This document shows, in pieces, positions 1 through 7,880 of a stretch of DNA of 30,751 bases. The position numbers were made by a program, and so were the translations under genes. The notes under the pieces are model-generated. The model saw nothing but the letters and a program-made list of their open reading frames with translations, ran no database searches and was not told the DNA's origin. The stretch covers positions 1-30,751 of IMG/VR virus record IMGVR_UViG_3300018067_000021; one strand, 5' to 3'. This stretch comes from a virus. Within the stretch, counting starts at the first letter, position 1. Each line of letters begins with the position of its first letter.

Positions 1-165
1 AACGGCCCGAAAGGCGGCCTTCGACGTGTAGTAGCGCCCATCGACTTGCTCGACCGGCGGCATCTCGTCGCTGATGATGTACGGACAAGCCAGCTCGCTT
101 CGCGCAGGAGCTGTCTGCTCGCGCACAAAACGAAATCGCCCCGGCTCGATCTCCACCAGACGCAT
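1..165 (-). CDS. hypothetical phage protein, 3' end cut by window edge
   Basis: Open frame of 55 codons beginning at an ATG (165-163) after a GGGGGAC ribosome site and running off the left end without a stop. It begins MRLVEIEPGRFRF and contains ARSELACPYIISDEM and DGRYYTSKAAFRAV. This pattern (ARS.L..PYIISD followed by a D.K..FR motif) resembles small conserved phage proteins of unknown function that I recall from head-gene regions; that is memory, not a search. It is the last visible gene of the leftward head operon and is separated from the gene before it by a hairpin. The major capsid gene would be expected further left, outside the window. Confidence 0.75.
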   Translation of the reverse strand, partial: MRLVEIEPGRFRFVREQTAPARSELACPYIISDEMPPVEQVDGRYYTSKAAFRAV

Positions 166-179
166 CTGTCCCCCAATTA

Positions 180-227
180 CAGGACGCGGCGCTGGCGAAA
201 CCCCTGCTAGGGCAACGCCGCGTCCTG
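180..227 (-). terminator. hairpin between head-operon genes
   Basis: Perfect 12-bp inverted repeat, CAGGACGCGGCG at 180-191 and CGCCGCGTCCTG at 216-227, with a 24-nt loop that holds a smaller CCC/GGG pairing. It fills the gap between the stop at 236 and the next start at 165. There is no T-run on either side, so it may be an attenuator or an mRNA processing/stability element and not a classical terminator. Confidence 0.55.
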
Positions 228-235
228 GCCGTCTA

Positions 236-1084
236 CTACCGCTTGCTCTTCTTCTTGGCCTTCTCGCCCTTGCCCTTACGCTTGACCGCCTTGGGAGGCG
301 CTTTGCGCGTTGTCGGCTCGGCATGGAACGTGAAATCCATCTCGTTCGATGTCTTGTCACCGTTCTTCACCGACACCTTGACCGTATCGGGGCCGTTCCA
401 CACGTCCATGTTGATGCCGGTCGAGAGCGAACCGTCATCCTCAAGGTCTGTCGGCTCCTCCTGCCCGGCGAACACGATCACGCTGTCCTCGGTGAAGCCG
501 GTGCCGTGGACAAAGATATCGAACGTCTCTTCGCCAATGGTGCATTCGTCCGGGTCCAGCTCGGTGATGACCGGGGCTTCGTCGGGTGCTGGTGTGCCTC
601 CGCTGCCGCCCTTAATCGGCTGGCCCTTCTCGTCCATGTTGCTGCCGATTGACGAGCCAAGCGGCTCGTTGATGCTGCTGGCAGCGCCACGCCCCATCGC
701 CAGCGGCGTCGTCGGTGCCTCGCCTTCCTTGCCTTCCGGCACAGCCGGGACCGCCGCGCCCTGCCTGCCTTGCTCCATGTGCAGGCTGTTGGGATCGACG
801 ATGCCCATGCCACGCTCGCCGTCCTTGGGCGCGCTTGGAATGTTGGGGTTGACGTTGTCGCGGGTGATCTGCCCGTGCGCCGTCTCAGGCGGCAGGCGGT
901 CTTCCGGCTTGGTGCGCTCGATGAAATCGAACGGTCTGTTGTCGCCAAGTATGTTGTGTACGTCGTCGCCCTTGCCGGGGCCTGGGCCTGGAGTGTCAGC
1001 CGGGTTTGGTGGCGTAGGCCGGTCCTTGAACGGGCCGCCAGGGCCGGTCTGTGGCGTCGTCTGCTCCTGCTTCTGCGTCGTCAT
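236..1084 (-). CDS. head-region protein with C-terminal IPT/TIG-like domain
   Basis: 282 aa from ATG 1084-1082, which overlaps the stop of the preceding gene as ATGA; longer upstream starts are therefore unlikely. The first 170 residues are rich in Pro, Gly and Gln and look disordered. Residues about 175-262 (PVITELDPDECTIGEE, VHGTGFTEDSVIVFAGQE) have the alternating strand pattern and GTGFT..S.I.F motif of IPT/TIG immunoglobulin-like folds. The last 20 residues are almost all Lys/Arg. Such folds are common as decorations on phage capsids and tails, so a capsid decoration or adhesion role is plausible but unproven. The basic tail could bind DNA or an acidic partner. Confidence 0.85.
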   Translation of the reverse strand: MTTQKQEQTTPQTGPGGPFKDRPTPPNPADTPGPGPGKGDDVHNILGDNRPFDFIERTKPEDRLPPETAHGQITRDNVNPNIPSAPKDGERGMGIVDPNSLHMEQGRQGAAVPAVPEGKEGEAPTTPLAMGRGAASSINEPLGSSIGSNMDEKGQPIKGGSGGTPAPDEAPVITELDPDECTIGEETFDIFVHGTGFTEDSVIVFAGQEEPTDLEDDGSLSTGINMDVWNGPDTVKVSVKNGDKTSNEMDFTFHAEPTTRKAPPKAVKRKGKGEKAKKKSKR

Positions 1085-1854
1085 GTGAACGTCCATGTCT
1101 GGGCGGCGGTAGTGACTGCGCCGCCGGTTATGACAGTCACCGGCCACGGCCCTGCGGAGGTTTTCTTCGTCACCGTAGGCGCAGTCAGCGATGTCGCGGA
1201 ATTGAACGTCGTGGTCTGAGCCACGCCGTTCACATAGATAACACTCTGCCGGGAGAAGTTGGTTCCGGTCACGCTGAGCGTTGTCGTGCCGACACCCGAC
1301 ACTGAGCTGCCCGGCGTGATGCTGGTCAACGTCGCGGCATTGATCGGTGACAGCGACGAGGCGTGGTAGGCGTTGGGGCTGAACGGCGCTCCACCCACTA
1401 CAGCCGCAGGCATCGCCGGGCCAACGCCCACCGTCACCGTAGGCACTTGCGGCGGCGCGCCGACATAGGCTGGCGGGTAGGTCAGGCTGACCACGCTCTC
1501 GGTGCCTGCGCCTTCGTGCGGGACGCTGGTCGAGGCCGGGACCGGACCCAGGAAGTTGATCGGCGGCGGGTTGCCGCTGCCGCTGCCGGGATAGCTGTTC
1601 TCGGTGCCGCCTGCGGTGGCACCAGTGCCGGATGCCAGGGCTGCGGTCTGGGCGGCGAACAGGGTGAGCGCGCCTGCCGCGCCGTCGTCGAAGTATGGTG
1701 GCGGATATGTCGGTGTGCCGCCACCCCAGTTCTTGCTGTCGTTGTAAGTGTTTTTGGTAAAGTTCGGCGGATTAGGCCCGGTCGCGCCAGTGCAGGAATA
1801 GTTCGTCGGCGGTGTCGGGTTAGGCGGCGTCACTGTCACTGTAGATTGGGCCAT
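1081..1854 (-). CDS. virion-region protein with C-terminal IPT/TIG domain
   Basis: 257 aa from ATG 1854 with AGGAG seven bases upstream. The N-terminal part is low in charge and rich in Pro, Thr, Gly and Asn (TPPNPTPPTNYSCTGATGPN). Residues about 168-257 form a clear IPT/TIG-type domain: INAATLTSITPGSSV, TTLSVTGTNFSRQSVIYVNG, SLTAPTV, then a final strand ending AAQTWTFT. The stop overlaps the next start as ATGA, so the two TIG-containing proteins are translationally coupled. The lack of charge and repeat-like composition fits an extracellular or capsid-surface protein. No signal peptide is visible, so virion display is more likely than secretion. Confidence 0.88.
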   Translation of the reverse strand: MAQSTVTVTPPNPTPPTNYSCTGATGPNPPNFTKNTYNDSKNWGGGTPTYPPPYFDDGAAGALTLFAAQTAALASGTGATAGGTENSYPGSGSGNPPPINFLGPVPASTSVPHEGAGTESVVSLTYPPAYVGAPPQVPTVTVGVGPAMPAAVVGGAPFSPNAYHASSLSPINAATLTSITPGSSVSGVGTTTLSVTGTNFSRQSVIYVNGVAQTTTFNSATSLTAPTVTKKTSAGPWPVTVITGGAVTTAAQTWTFT

Positions 1855-1867
1855 GCGTCAGCTCCTG

Positions 1868-1999
1868 TTACCAGCGGTTGGAGAGCGTGATGGGAATACC
1901 ATAATGCAGCGGTCCTGGCTGCGGCGGTTTTTGCGGCGGCTCGTTGATAGAAACTACGTCCTTTGGCGGTTGGTCTGGCGGTTCGTTGATGGAGGTCAT
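1868..1999 (-). CDS. very small proline-rich protein with a SINEPP repeat
   Basis: 43 aa from ATG 1999-1997, overlapping the upstream stop as ATGA and preceded by AAAGGAAAT. A longer reading from further upstream has no comparable ribosome site. The protein carries the same motif twice, SINEPPDQPPK and SINEPPQKPPQ, encoded by a near-identical DNA repeat, then ends in HYGIPITLSNRW. Function is unknown. Small proline-rich proteins between head genes can be scaffolding or cement accessories, but nothing here shows that. Confidence 0.7.
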   Translation of the reverse strand: MTSINEPPDQPPKDVVSINEPPQKPPQPGPLHYGIPITLSNRW

Positions 2000-4578
2000 T
2001 TGTATTTCCTTTGGTCTGCTACTTCGCCCATGATCCCGCCAGCTCCCAGCGCGCCAGCTAGGCCGGTCAGCGGTATCTTGCCGTGCGCCCACCAATCCAC
2101 AACTTTTTCCGGCGACACATTCAGCGTCTTGGCGGTGTCGGCTATCTGATCGTTGAGCAAGTTGACAATGGTCTTGGGCGGCGATGCCAGCCCGGTAATT
2201 GGCCCATACTCAAACCAGCCGCCCGACTGTCCTTCCGCCGGGTGGATGCCCAGCTTCTTTGCTGCGCGATACCACGGCTCGACCATCGGCAAGTATTCCG
2301 ATTGACGCTCGACCTTCTTGACGGTCGTGGTGCCAAGGCTGTCGTTGATGTCACCGGGATCGAGCGCCCTGAAGCCCTCCCTCTTGTACTTGGCGTAAGC
2401 CTCGCCTTTCTCGCCACCATGAAACCAGCTTGGGTGGAGCTGGCCCGGCATCAGGTTGTCCATCTCGAATAACGTACCGCGAATGTTGTGCGTGTCGCCG
2501 GTCACGTCGGCGAGGTTGCCGCTCCAGTTTTCGCGGAATGTGAACGGTTTGGGGTTCTTCCACGGGTTGACGGCATTGGCCGCGAACTTTTCGCCCAGGC
2601 CAACGTGCATGCCCATCATGCCGTAGCCGGGAATGTTACCTTCCTTCTTGAACCGCTCCAGCGTGAACGGATTGTCCTGCGCTCGCTCATACATCAGCGA
2701 GCTGGTATTGCGGAGGTTGGGTGGCGTCGAGGTGCGCGGTGACGTTGCAGCTCCCTGCCCAGCCCAGTTTCGCATCAGGTCGTTGGCCTCGGCCAGCGTC
2801 ATGTCGGCATGCTTGCCCAGCCCGCGAATGACCGGCGCGGTGTGGTAGAACTTCAGCAGCGGGTCTTGTCGCTTTACCAGCGGGTAGAGCCGCTCAGCGA
2901 TGCGATCAGCGAGCGGATCGGCGTTGTCGATGATCTGCTGCGCCCGGCCAGCATTGGGCAGCTTCTCGCCCGGCAGCGGGCCAGGGAGCTGGCTCTTGAC
3001 CGACACTTGCGGCACGATCTGCGATGTCTCTTCGTAGTCTTTGGGCTTGGTGCTGAACACCTCGCGCTCGGCTGTCGGCCACGGCCCACGTGGCGACCAC
3101 ACGCCTTCGCTGTCTACCTTTGGCTCCTGCGCTCGCGCCCTGATGGCAGCGATGTCGGCCTCGGTGGGCTTCGTGCGCGTGATGATCGACGGCGACGTGA
3201 CCGGCGGCTCGGCTATCGATCCAGGCGCGAAGCCCTTGCTTGGCGCGAAGCCTGTCGGTTTCTTCGTCGCCATCTGCCACGGCTCGACGGCGAGATCCGG
3301 CAGCTTCAGTTGTCCTTTGTTGAAAGTAACAATTTGCTTCTCAATCGGCACTTGATAGTCCGCAGGCGGCGGCACGTTTATCAAATACTCCGGGTCTTTG
3401 TTGGCGCGCCGCTGCACGATGTCAGCTTCGTTCTCACCGGCTGACCGTGTGTAGGATTGCATCGCCGCCTTGTCGCGTAGCTCCTTGTCGAGCCTCGGCA
3501 GATCGCTTAGCGCGTCGTTGTATTCCTTCATGAACTGTTTGTAGCTGTACCCCTTCCCGACAATGCCTTGCGCCCGCAGCTCTGCCTCGCTCGGCCTGTT
3601 GAGAAATTTGCCCAGCATGTCGTTGTAGATGTCCTGGGCTTCTGCGCTGAGCGGATTGGTATTGATGTTGGTCCCGGCGTTGAGGTCTTGCGCGGCCTGG
3701 GTGGCGTGTGTCCCTTCGTGCATGATCACGCCGTGCGGCGTGTCGTGCGCGTAGTCCACGTTCACCTCGATCTCTGGCTTCCTGCCGGTCGCCGGATCGC
3801 CACGCAGGAAGCCGCCGCCAATGTCGGGATGCTCCCTGGTGACCGTCAGCTTCGTCTCAGGCAGCCAGGGCGCTTGCGGGAACAGCGCCTTGTGTTCAAA
3901 CACGTCGCCCAGCTTCAGGTTCTTCTCGCCCACCAGCTTCATCGGATCGACCAGCCAGCGGCTACCCTTGTCGGGTATCTCGTAGCGCCAGATGCCATCG
4001 GCACCCTGGAACAGGCCGGTCCTGTCCCAGATGTCGCGGACGCTCGCACCCTCGCTCAGCAGCTTCTCGGCCCTGGTCAGCAGCTTGCCCGGCGGTGCCT
4101 TGAGGAACGAGGCGTCGGCCTCGCTTGGCGACAGCGCAAAGCCCGCCGCCAGCCCAGCCAGCTTTGCCGGTCCCGGCAGGCTCTTAGCCGCTGCCGCTGT
4201 CGCTCCTGTCAGCCCGGCACCCCATGTGGTCGTCGGCAGATACCAATCGCGCAGGCTCTCGCCCGTGCTGCGGTAGGCATGCTCGGCCTCCTGCTGTGTG
4301 GCCACGCCGTAGGGCAGATAGCTGTGCGGCGCGATCTCCTTCTGGAGCTGCTCGTCGTCGTACTTCTTCCAGGCATCCGGCGCTGAACGGTCGCGCACGT
4401 TGTAGCCTGCCGCCACCGGCTCCACGTAGCTCATCGCCGCCGCCACGCCGTCGTCGCGTGGCAGCATCAGCGCACTGGTTGGCGGCGCTGGCTGCGGCGG
4501 TGGCGGCCTGTCGGTGGCCGCCAGCTCGCCCATGATGCTTTCCAGCGTGTCGGGTTGCTGTGAATACCAATCGCTCAT
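1996..4578 (-). CDS. large head-operon protein with HEGTH metallopeptidase-like motif
   Basis: 860 aa from ATG 4578, coupled to the previous gene by ATGA. A hydrophobic helix-like stretch lies at about residues 120-150 (AAAAKSLPGPAKLAGLAAGF). The central part has HGVIMHEGTHATQAAQDL: an HExxH zinc site near residue 287 (codons 3706-3720), followed about 95 residues later by SAGENEADIVQRR, whose Glu would be a good third zinc ligand (gluzincin layout). This pairing resembles large polyvalent-protein-associated domains in phages, from memory. The C-terminal half is polar with no motif I recognise. It lies between the portal-linked 222-aa gene and the TIG proteins, so it could be a protease acting on virion proteins or an ejected effector. 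Confidence 0.85.
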   Translation of the reverse strand: MSDWYSQQPDTLESIMGELAATDRPPPPQPAPPTSALMLPRDDGVAAAMSYVEPVAAGYNVRDRSAPDAWKKYDDEQLQKEIAPHSYLPYGVATQQEAEHAYRSTGESLRDWYLPTTTWGAGLTGATAAAAKSLPGPAKLAGLAAGFALSPSEADASFLKAPPGKLLTRAEKLLSEGASVRDIWDRTGLFQGADGIWRYEIPDKGSRWLVDPMKLVGEKNLKLGDVFEHKALFPQAPWLPETKLTVTREHPDIGGGFLRGDPATGRKPEIEVNVDYAHDTPHGVIMHEGTHATQAAQDLNAGTNINTNPLSAEAQDIYNDMLGKFLNRPSEAELRAQGIVGKGYSYKQFMKEYNDALSDLPRLDKELRDKAAMQSYTRSAGENEADIVQRRANKDPEYLINVPPPADYQVPIEKQIVTFNKGQLKLPDLAVEPWQMATKKPTGFAPSKGFAPGSIAEPPVTSPSIITRTKPTEADIAAIRARAQEPKVDSEGVWSPRGPWPTAEREVFSTKPKDYEETSQIVPQVSVKSQLPGPLPGEKLPNAGRAQQIIDNADPLADRIAERLYPLVKRQDPLLKFYHTAPVIRGLGKHADMTLAEANDLMRNWAGQGAATSPRTSTPPNLRNTSSLMYERAQDNPFTLERFKKEGNIPGYGMMGMHVGLGEKFAANAVNPWKNPKPFTFRENWSGNLADVTGDTHNIRGTLFEMDNLMPGQLHPSWFHGGEKGEAYAKYKREGFRALDPGDINDSLGTTTVKKVERQSEYLPMVEPWYRAAKKLGIHPAEGQSGGWFEYGPITGLASPPKTIVNLLNDQIADTAKTLNVSPEKVVDWWAHGKIPLTGLAGALGAGGIMGEVADQRKYK

Positions 4579-5243
4579 CGCCGCCCCCGCCGCACGTCGA
4601 GGTCATCCATTGGATAGTTGGGACTAATGCGCTCGCTTAATCCTTCCGGCTCAAACCCACGGCGCTGGTCGAGGTAGGCGTCGAAGTTGGCCTGCGGCGT
4701 CGAGGGCCGGATGATGCTGCCCATGCCGCCGTAGGGCGGGACGAGGCCCAGGTAGGACAGCTTGTCGGCCTCGATGCGGTTCTCGGCGCTCTTGCGTAAG
4801 CCCCACGGGTCGTAGGGGCGGCCCATCAGTTGCGCCATCTCCTCCCGCGTTTTCGGCCTGCCTGCCGCCATCTGCGTCTCGAATTGATCCAGCTCCTCGC
4901 GGGTCATTGGCCGTAAGCCACCACGCGCATCGTCCAGCTCGTCGTCGCCGGTCGAGCCGGGCATCGGCTCCAGATTGAGCGGTGGCGGCGGCACTCCATC
5001 TGGTTCGCCAGGAAGCATCGGTTCATCCATTGGCGGGCCGCGCCCCAGCTCGCCGGGGAGCAACGTCCCGCTGCCAATCATCTTCTTCATCAGCTCGTAC
5101 TGAAACATCTCCTCGTCGCTGGGCTGCTCGTAAGGCTTGTCAGGCACGAACGATCTTCGATCAATGACGTTGCTCGACACCGGCATGGCCGCGTAGCCGT
5201 CCTGCGCCGCCAGCTCCCCCATCTGCCAATCTTCCGGGTCCAT
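4575..5243 (-). CDS. hypothetical portal-linked protein
   Basis: 222 aa. The ATG at 5243-5241 shares its first base with the portal stop (TGATG); an in-frame GTG one codon earlier is possible. The sequence is acidic and rich in Pro, Met and Gly (MDEPMLPGEPDGVPPPPLN), with a Glu/Arg-rich helix in the middle (MTREELDQFETQMAAGRPKT) and PYDPWGLRKSAENRIEADKL. No known domain is recognised. Its place immediately after the portal and tight coupling on both sides suggest a head-assembly accessory (scaffold-like or portal-associated), which is inference from position only. Confidence 0.8.
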   Translation of the reverse strand: MDPEDWQMGELAAQDGYAAMPVSSNVIDRRSFVPDKPYEQPSDEEMFQYELMKKMIGSGTLLPGELGRGPPMDEPMLPGEPDGVPPPPLNLEPMPGSTGDDELDDARGGLRPMTREELDQFETQMAAGRPKTREEMAQLMGRPYDPWGLRKSAENRIEADKLSYLGLVPPYGGMGSIIRPSTPQANFDAYLDQRRGFEPEGLSERISPNYPMDDLDVRRGRR

Positions 5244-7561
5244 CACTGCCGTCCCATTGGCTTGGGCTGCATCATCTTCATCTCATGCTGCTGCCTGCGC
5301 TGCTCGGACTGCGCCTGCATGTCGTGCTGCTTGTTCTGCGCCGCCGTCGCCGTCATCTGCGCCTTCTGCGCGTTCACAGCCATCTTCTGCTCGTTCTCGC
5401 GCATGTGCGCCTGATGCGCCTCGCGGTTCTCCAGCACCTTCTCCTGCTGGATGACAGCCTTGCCCTCGGTGTCGCTCAGCTTGATCTGCGCGTTGGCCCA
5501 GGCGATCTTGCGGTCGTTGGCCATCTTCTCTTCGTGCTGCCGGTTTTTATCCACCAGCTCCTGCTGATTGATCTTGAGCTGCTGCGCGTCGGTCTGCTGC
5601 TTTTGCTGTATCTTCGCCATCTCGATCTTCTCGTTGCTCTTGACGGCCTCCATCTGCGGGTTGGGCGGCATGCTCTGGCCCTTGGTCTTCATCTGCTCGA
5701 CCAGCTCGTCGATGGTGCCGTCGAGCGAACGCCCGGCGCGGAACGGTGCCGTGGCGAACTTCAGCAGCTCGCCGCAGAACTCGGCGGTCGAAGGCTCGGC
5801 CACGATCATCTGCGAGAGCTGCGGCAGCAAACCGCCAAGCATCTGCACGAACTCGGTACGCTGCTGCTTCTCGGCCTGCTCGTCGGCCATGATGGTGCTG
5901 TCTGTCTCGATGTCGAGGATGAACGACTTGGCCCGGCGGTCCTTCAGGAACTTCAGCACCTGTTCGATGGTTGGCTTCTCGCGTAGCTGATTGATAGTCT
6001 GCACCGCAGCTTCCTGGCTCTTCTGCGCTTGCTGCGCTACTTGCTGCGCCTGCTCTGGGTTCTGCTGCGCCATCTGCTGAACTTGTGGCATCTGCATGAG
6101 CTGCTGCATCTGGTTCTGCTGCGCTTGCATCTGCTGCATCACTTCGGAGATCTTCTGTTGAACCATCGCCTGCGTTGGAAGCTGCGTCTGGCTCATCTCG
6201 ATGATGGTGACTGGATTGAACTTGTCAGTGATGATGTCGAGGGACAGTTCGACAAGGTCGCGAGCGAACCTGACAAGCTCCTGCTGCTTGTCTTTGATGC
6301 GCTTAGAACCATACTCAGTCTTGAGCCGCTGAGCGCCCAGCGTTTCCTGCGGATCGGTATCGCCCCGCATAATGTCGCTCAGGCCCATCACTTGGTAGAT
6401 GTCCTCAATGACTTGCTTTCGCAGCGCCACTAGGCCGGTGATGGTCTGCGCGATCTGGTCGATGGGCATCCAGATGATGACCTCTTTCGAGGTGCCAAAT
6501 GCGGCCCAGTTGGCGATAGGCACCAGCATGCGTCCGCTGGTCTTGGTCTTCACCGCCGTCTCGATGGCGTCGGCCATTTCGGTGCCGCCGCTCGGATAGA
6601 AGCCCTTCGCCTCCAGCACCTCGCTCAGCGCGTGGATGCGGCCCGTCAGCATGTTCAGCTCGTCGAGCTGGTCCTTGTACTGCAAGACATCAGGCACCGG
6701 CACCAGCGAGCCTCTCTGCACCGTGCCGTAGGCTGGCTTAGGGCAAGGAAAAAAGTTGCACAGCTCCAGATGCGGGTCGTCCTCGTCCAGAATTTTCTCA
6801 CAGCCGTGTGCGACCCACAGCACACGATTGTCTTGCTTGCTCCATATCTCCCAGAACTTCGCCCGCTCCCTGTTGTCCGCGCCACCTACCTCGGCCCCCT
6901 CCTTGTCCACCCGATACTCGGCGTTCTGGTACTCGTCGCCGCTGGCCTTCCTGAACCGCTTGCGCGCCTGTCCTCGCGTCAGGTAGCTCGCTGCCGCCAC
7001 CCAGGTCACCTCTTCCCAGTTGCGCGATATGCTGTGCAGGAAGTCGCGCCGGTTCTTGAACTCGATGCAGACGCGCTCGGTGTCGTAGTAGCCCTTGCCC
7101 TTGCTCTCGTAGCGCACCCAGCCGCAGCCGCGACTGATCATCGCCACGTCATCGCGGATCAGCTTCATGATGTCGTCGATGCGCGTCAGGTCGAACGACA
7201 CCGTCACGCACCGCTCGGCCACCTCTGATGCGGCTTGGTAGACCGGCCTTCTGTCCTTGAACTTTGGCACCACAACCGGCTGCGGCGGCTTGGCGTAAAT
7301 CGAGGGCTTGATGACCTCGCAGTTCGCCCAAAACATTTGAAATTCTTTTTCACGCGACATCGTCGCCAGCCGCGCCATGCTGGCGTACTGCTTATCGATG
7401 TTGTCGCAGTGCGTGTTCCAATCTTCAAACATGTCCTCGCTTTCGAGGAGCAAGTTGAGCCACGCCTTGGCGTTCTTAGGCTCTACCGCCGGATTGTAGT
7501 CGTGGTCGTCCGCGCCAAGGTCGTCTTCGATTGGCTTGGGGTTGTCGTTGTCGTCGGCCAT
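5243..7561 (-). CDS. phage portal protein
   Basis: 772 aa from ATG 7561 with GGAG eight bases upstream; a TTG ten codons earlier has no good ribosome site. The portal forms the dodecameric ring at one capsid vertex through which DNA is packaged and ejected. Sequence support: position right after the large terminase, long alpha/beta body with AWLNLLLESEDMFEDWNTHC, VIKPSIYAKPPQPVV, VLQYKDQLDELNMLTGRIHA and IYQVMGLSDIMRGDTDPQET, patterns typical of large podovirus portals. Residues about 480-550 are Gln/Met-rich (QQKISEVMQQMQAQQNQMQQ) and the last 130 residues are a long charged coiled coil rich in Gln, Lys and Glu. The size is close to P22-type portals (about 725 aa) rather than the shorter siphovirus type. 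Confidence 0.93.
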   Translation of the reverse strand: MADDNDNPKPIEDDLGADDHDYNPAVEPKNAKAWLNLLLESEDMFEDWNTHCDNIDKQYASMARLATMSREKEFQMFWANCEVIKPSIYAKPPQPVVVPKFKDRRPVYQAASEVAERCVTVSFDLTRIDDIMKLIRDDVAMISRGCGWVRYESKGKGYYDTERVCIEFKNRRDFLHSISRNWEEVTWVAAASYLTRGQARKRFRKASGDEYQNAEYRVDKEGAEVGGADNRERAKFWEIWSKQDNRVLWVAHGCEKILDEDDPHLELCNFFPCPKPAYGTVQRGSLVPVPDVLQYKDQLDELNMLTGRIHALSEVLEAKGFYPSGGTEMADAIETAVKTKTSGRMLVPIANWAAFGTSKEVIIWMPIDQIAQTITGLVALRKQVIEDIYQVMGLSDIMRGDTDPQETLGAQRLKTEYGSKRIKDKQQELVRFARDLVELSLDIITDKFNPVTIIEMSQTQLPTQAMVQQKISEVMQQMQAQQNQMQQLMQMPQVQQMAQQNPEQAQQVAQQAQKSQEAAVQTINQLREKPTIEQVLKFLKDRRAKSFILDIETDSTIMADEQAEKQQRTEFVQMLGGLLPQLSQMIVAEPSTAEFCGELLKFATAPFRAGRSLDGTIDELVEQMKTKGQSMPPNPQMEAVKSNEKIEMAKIQQKQQTDAQQLKINQQELVDKNRQHEEKMANDRKIAWANAQIKLSDTEGKAVIQQEKVLENREAHQAHMRENEQKMAVNAQKAQMTATAAQNKQHDMQAQSEQRRQQHEMKMMQPKPMGRQ

Positions 7562-7591
7562 TGGGGCTGCTCCGAATTGCGCCAGCCCCAA
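7561..7591 (-). promoter_or_regulatory. stem-loop presenting the portal ribosome site
   Basis: Perfect 9-bp inverted repeat, TTGGGGCTG at 7561-7569 and CAGCCCCAA at 7583-7591, with a 13-nt loop. On the minus-strand mRNA the GGAG ribosome site lies at the loop edge and the portal ATG touches the stem base. This could modulate portal translation relative to the terminase; it is also simply a visible repeat. Confidence 0.5.
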
Positions 7592-7622
7592 CTGGCGTCA
7601 GACATATTGCGTCAGCGTCACG

Positions 7623-7880
7623 TCATTTGAAATAGCTCGCCTTGCGCCGCAGCGGGATAACCTTCTCGTCGCCGTACATGCGGTCGAGCTGGTCGTTGAG
7701 CGTGTAGAACACGATCTCGGCAGTGGCGTGGGCATCGTCCCGGCTGCCGCCTTCGTGCCAGATCGCCTGCGCCAGGGCCGTCGTCAGGATGTCGCAAGCC
7801 TGCCGCCACGGCAGCTTCTTGCCAACCTGTCTGGCCTTGCGCTTGATGCGCTGCGCCTCGCGCCTTTTGTACTCCTTCAT
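7623..7880 (-). CDS. small basic protein after terminase
   Basis: 85 aa from ATG 7880, overlapping the terminase stop by ATGA. The N-terminus is strongly basic (MKEYKRREAQRIKRKARQVG), followed by an amphipathic helical part (ACDILTTALAQAIWHEGGSR) and an acidic middle. Its place between the large terminase and the portal and its basic head suggest a packaging accessory, but no family is recognised. A 61-nt gap separates it from the portal. Confidence 0.8.
   Translation of the reverse strand: MKEYKRREAQRIKRKARQVGKKLPWRQACDILTTALAQAIWHEGGSRDDAHATAEIVFYTLNDQLDRMYGDEKVIPLRRKASYFK

Noticed and set aside
243-1088. Long plus-strand frames opposite the head genes, also at 5285-5986, 6632-7228, 15597-16439 and 26823-27917.
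   Set aside because: They mirror well-supported minus-strand genes in GC-rich DNA, show Leu/Arg/His-rich composition, and lack ribosome sites and coupling.
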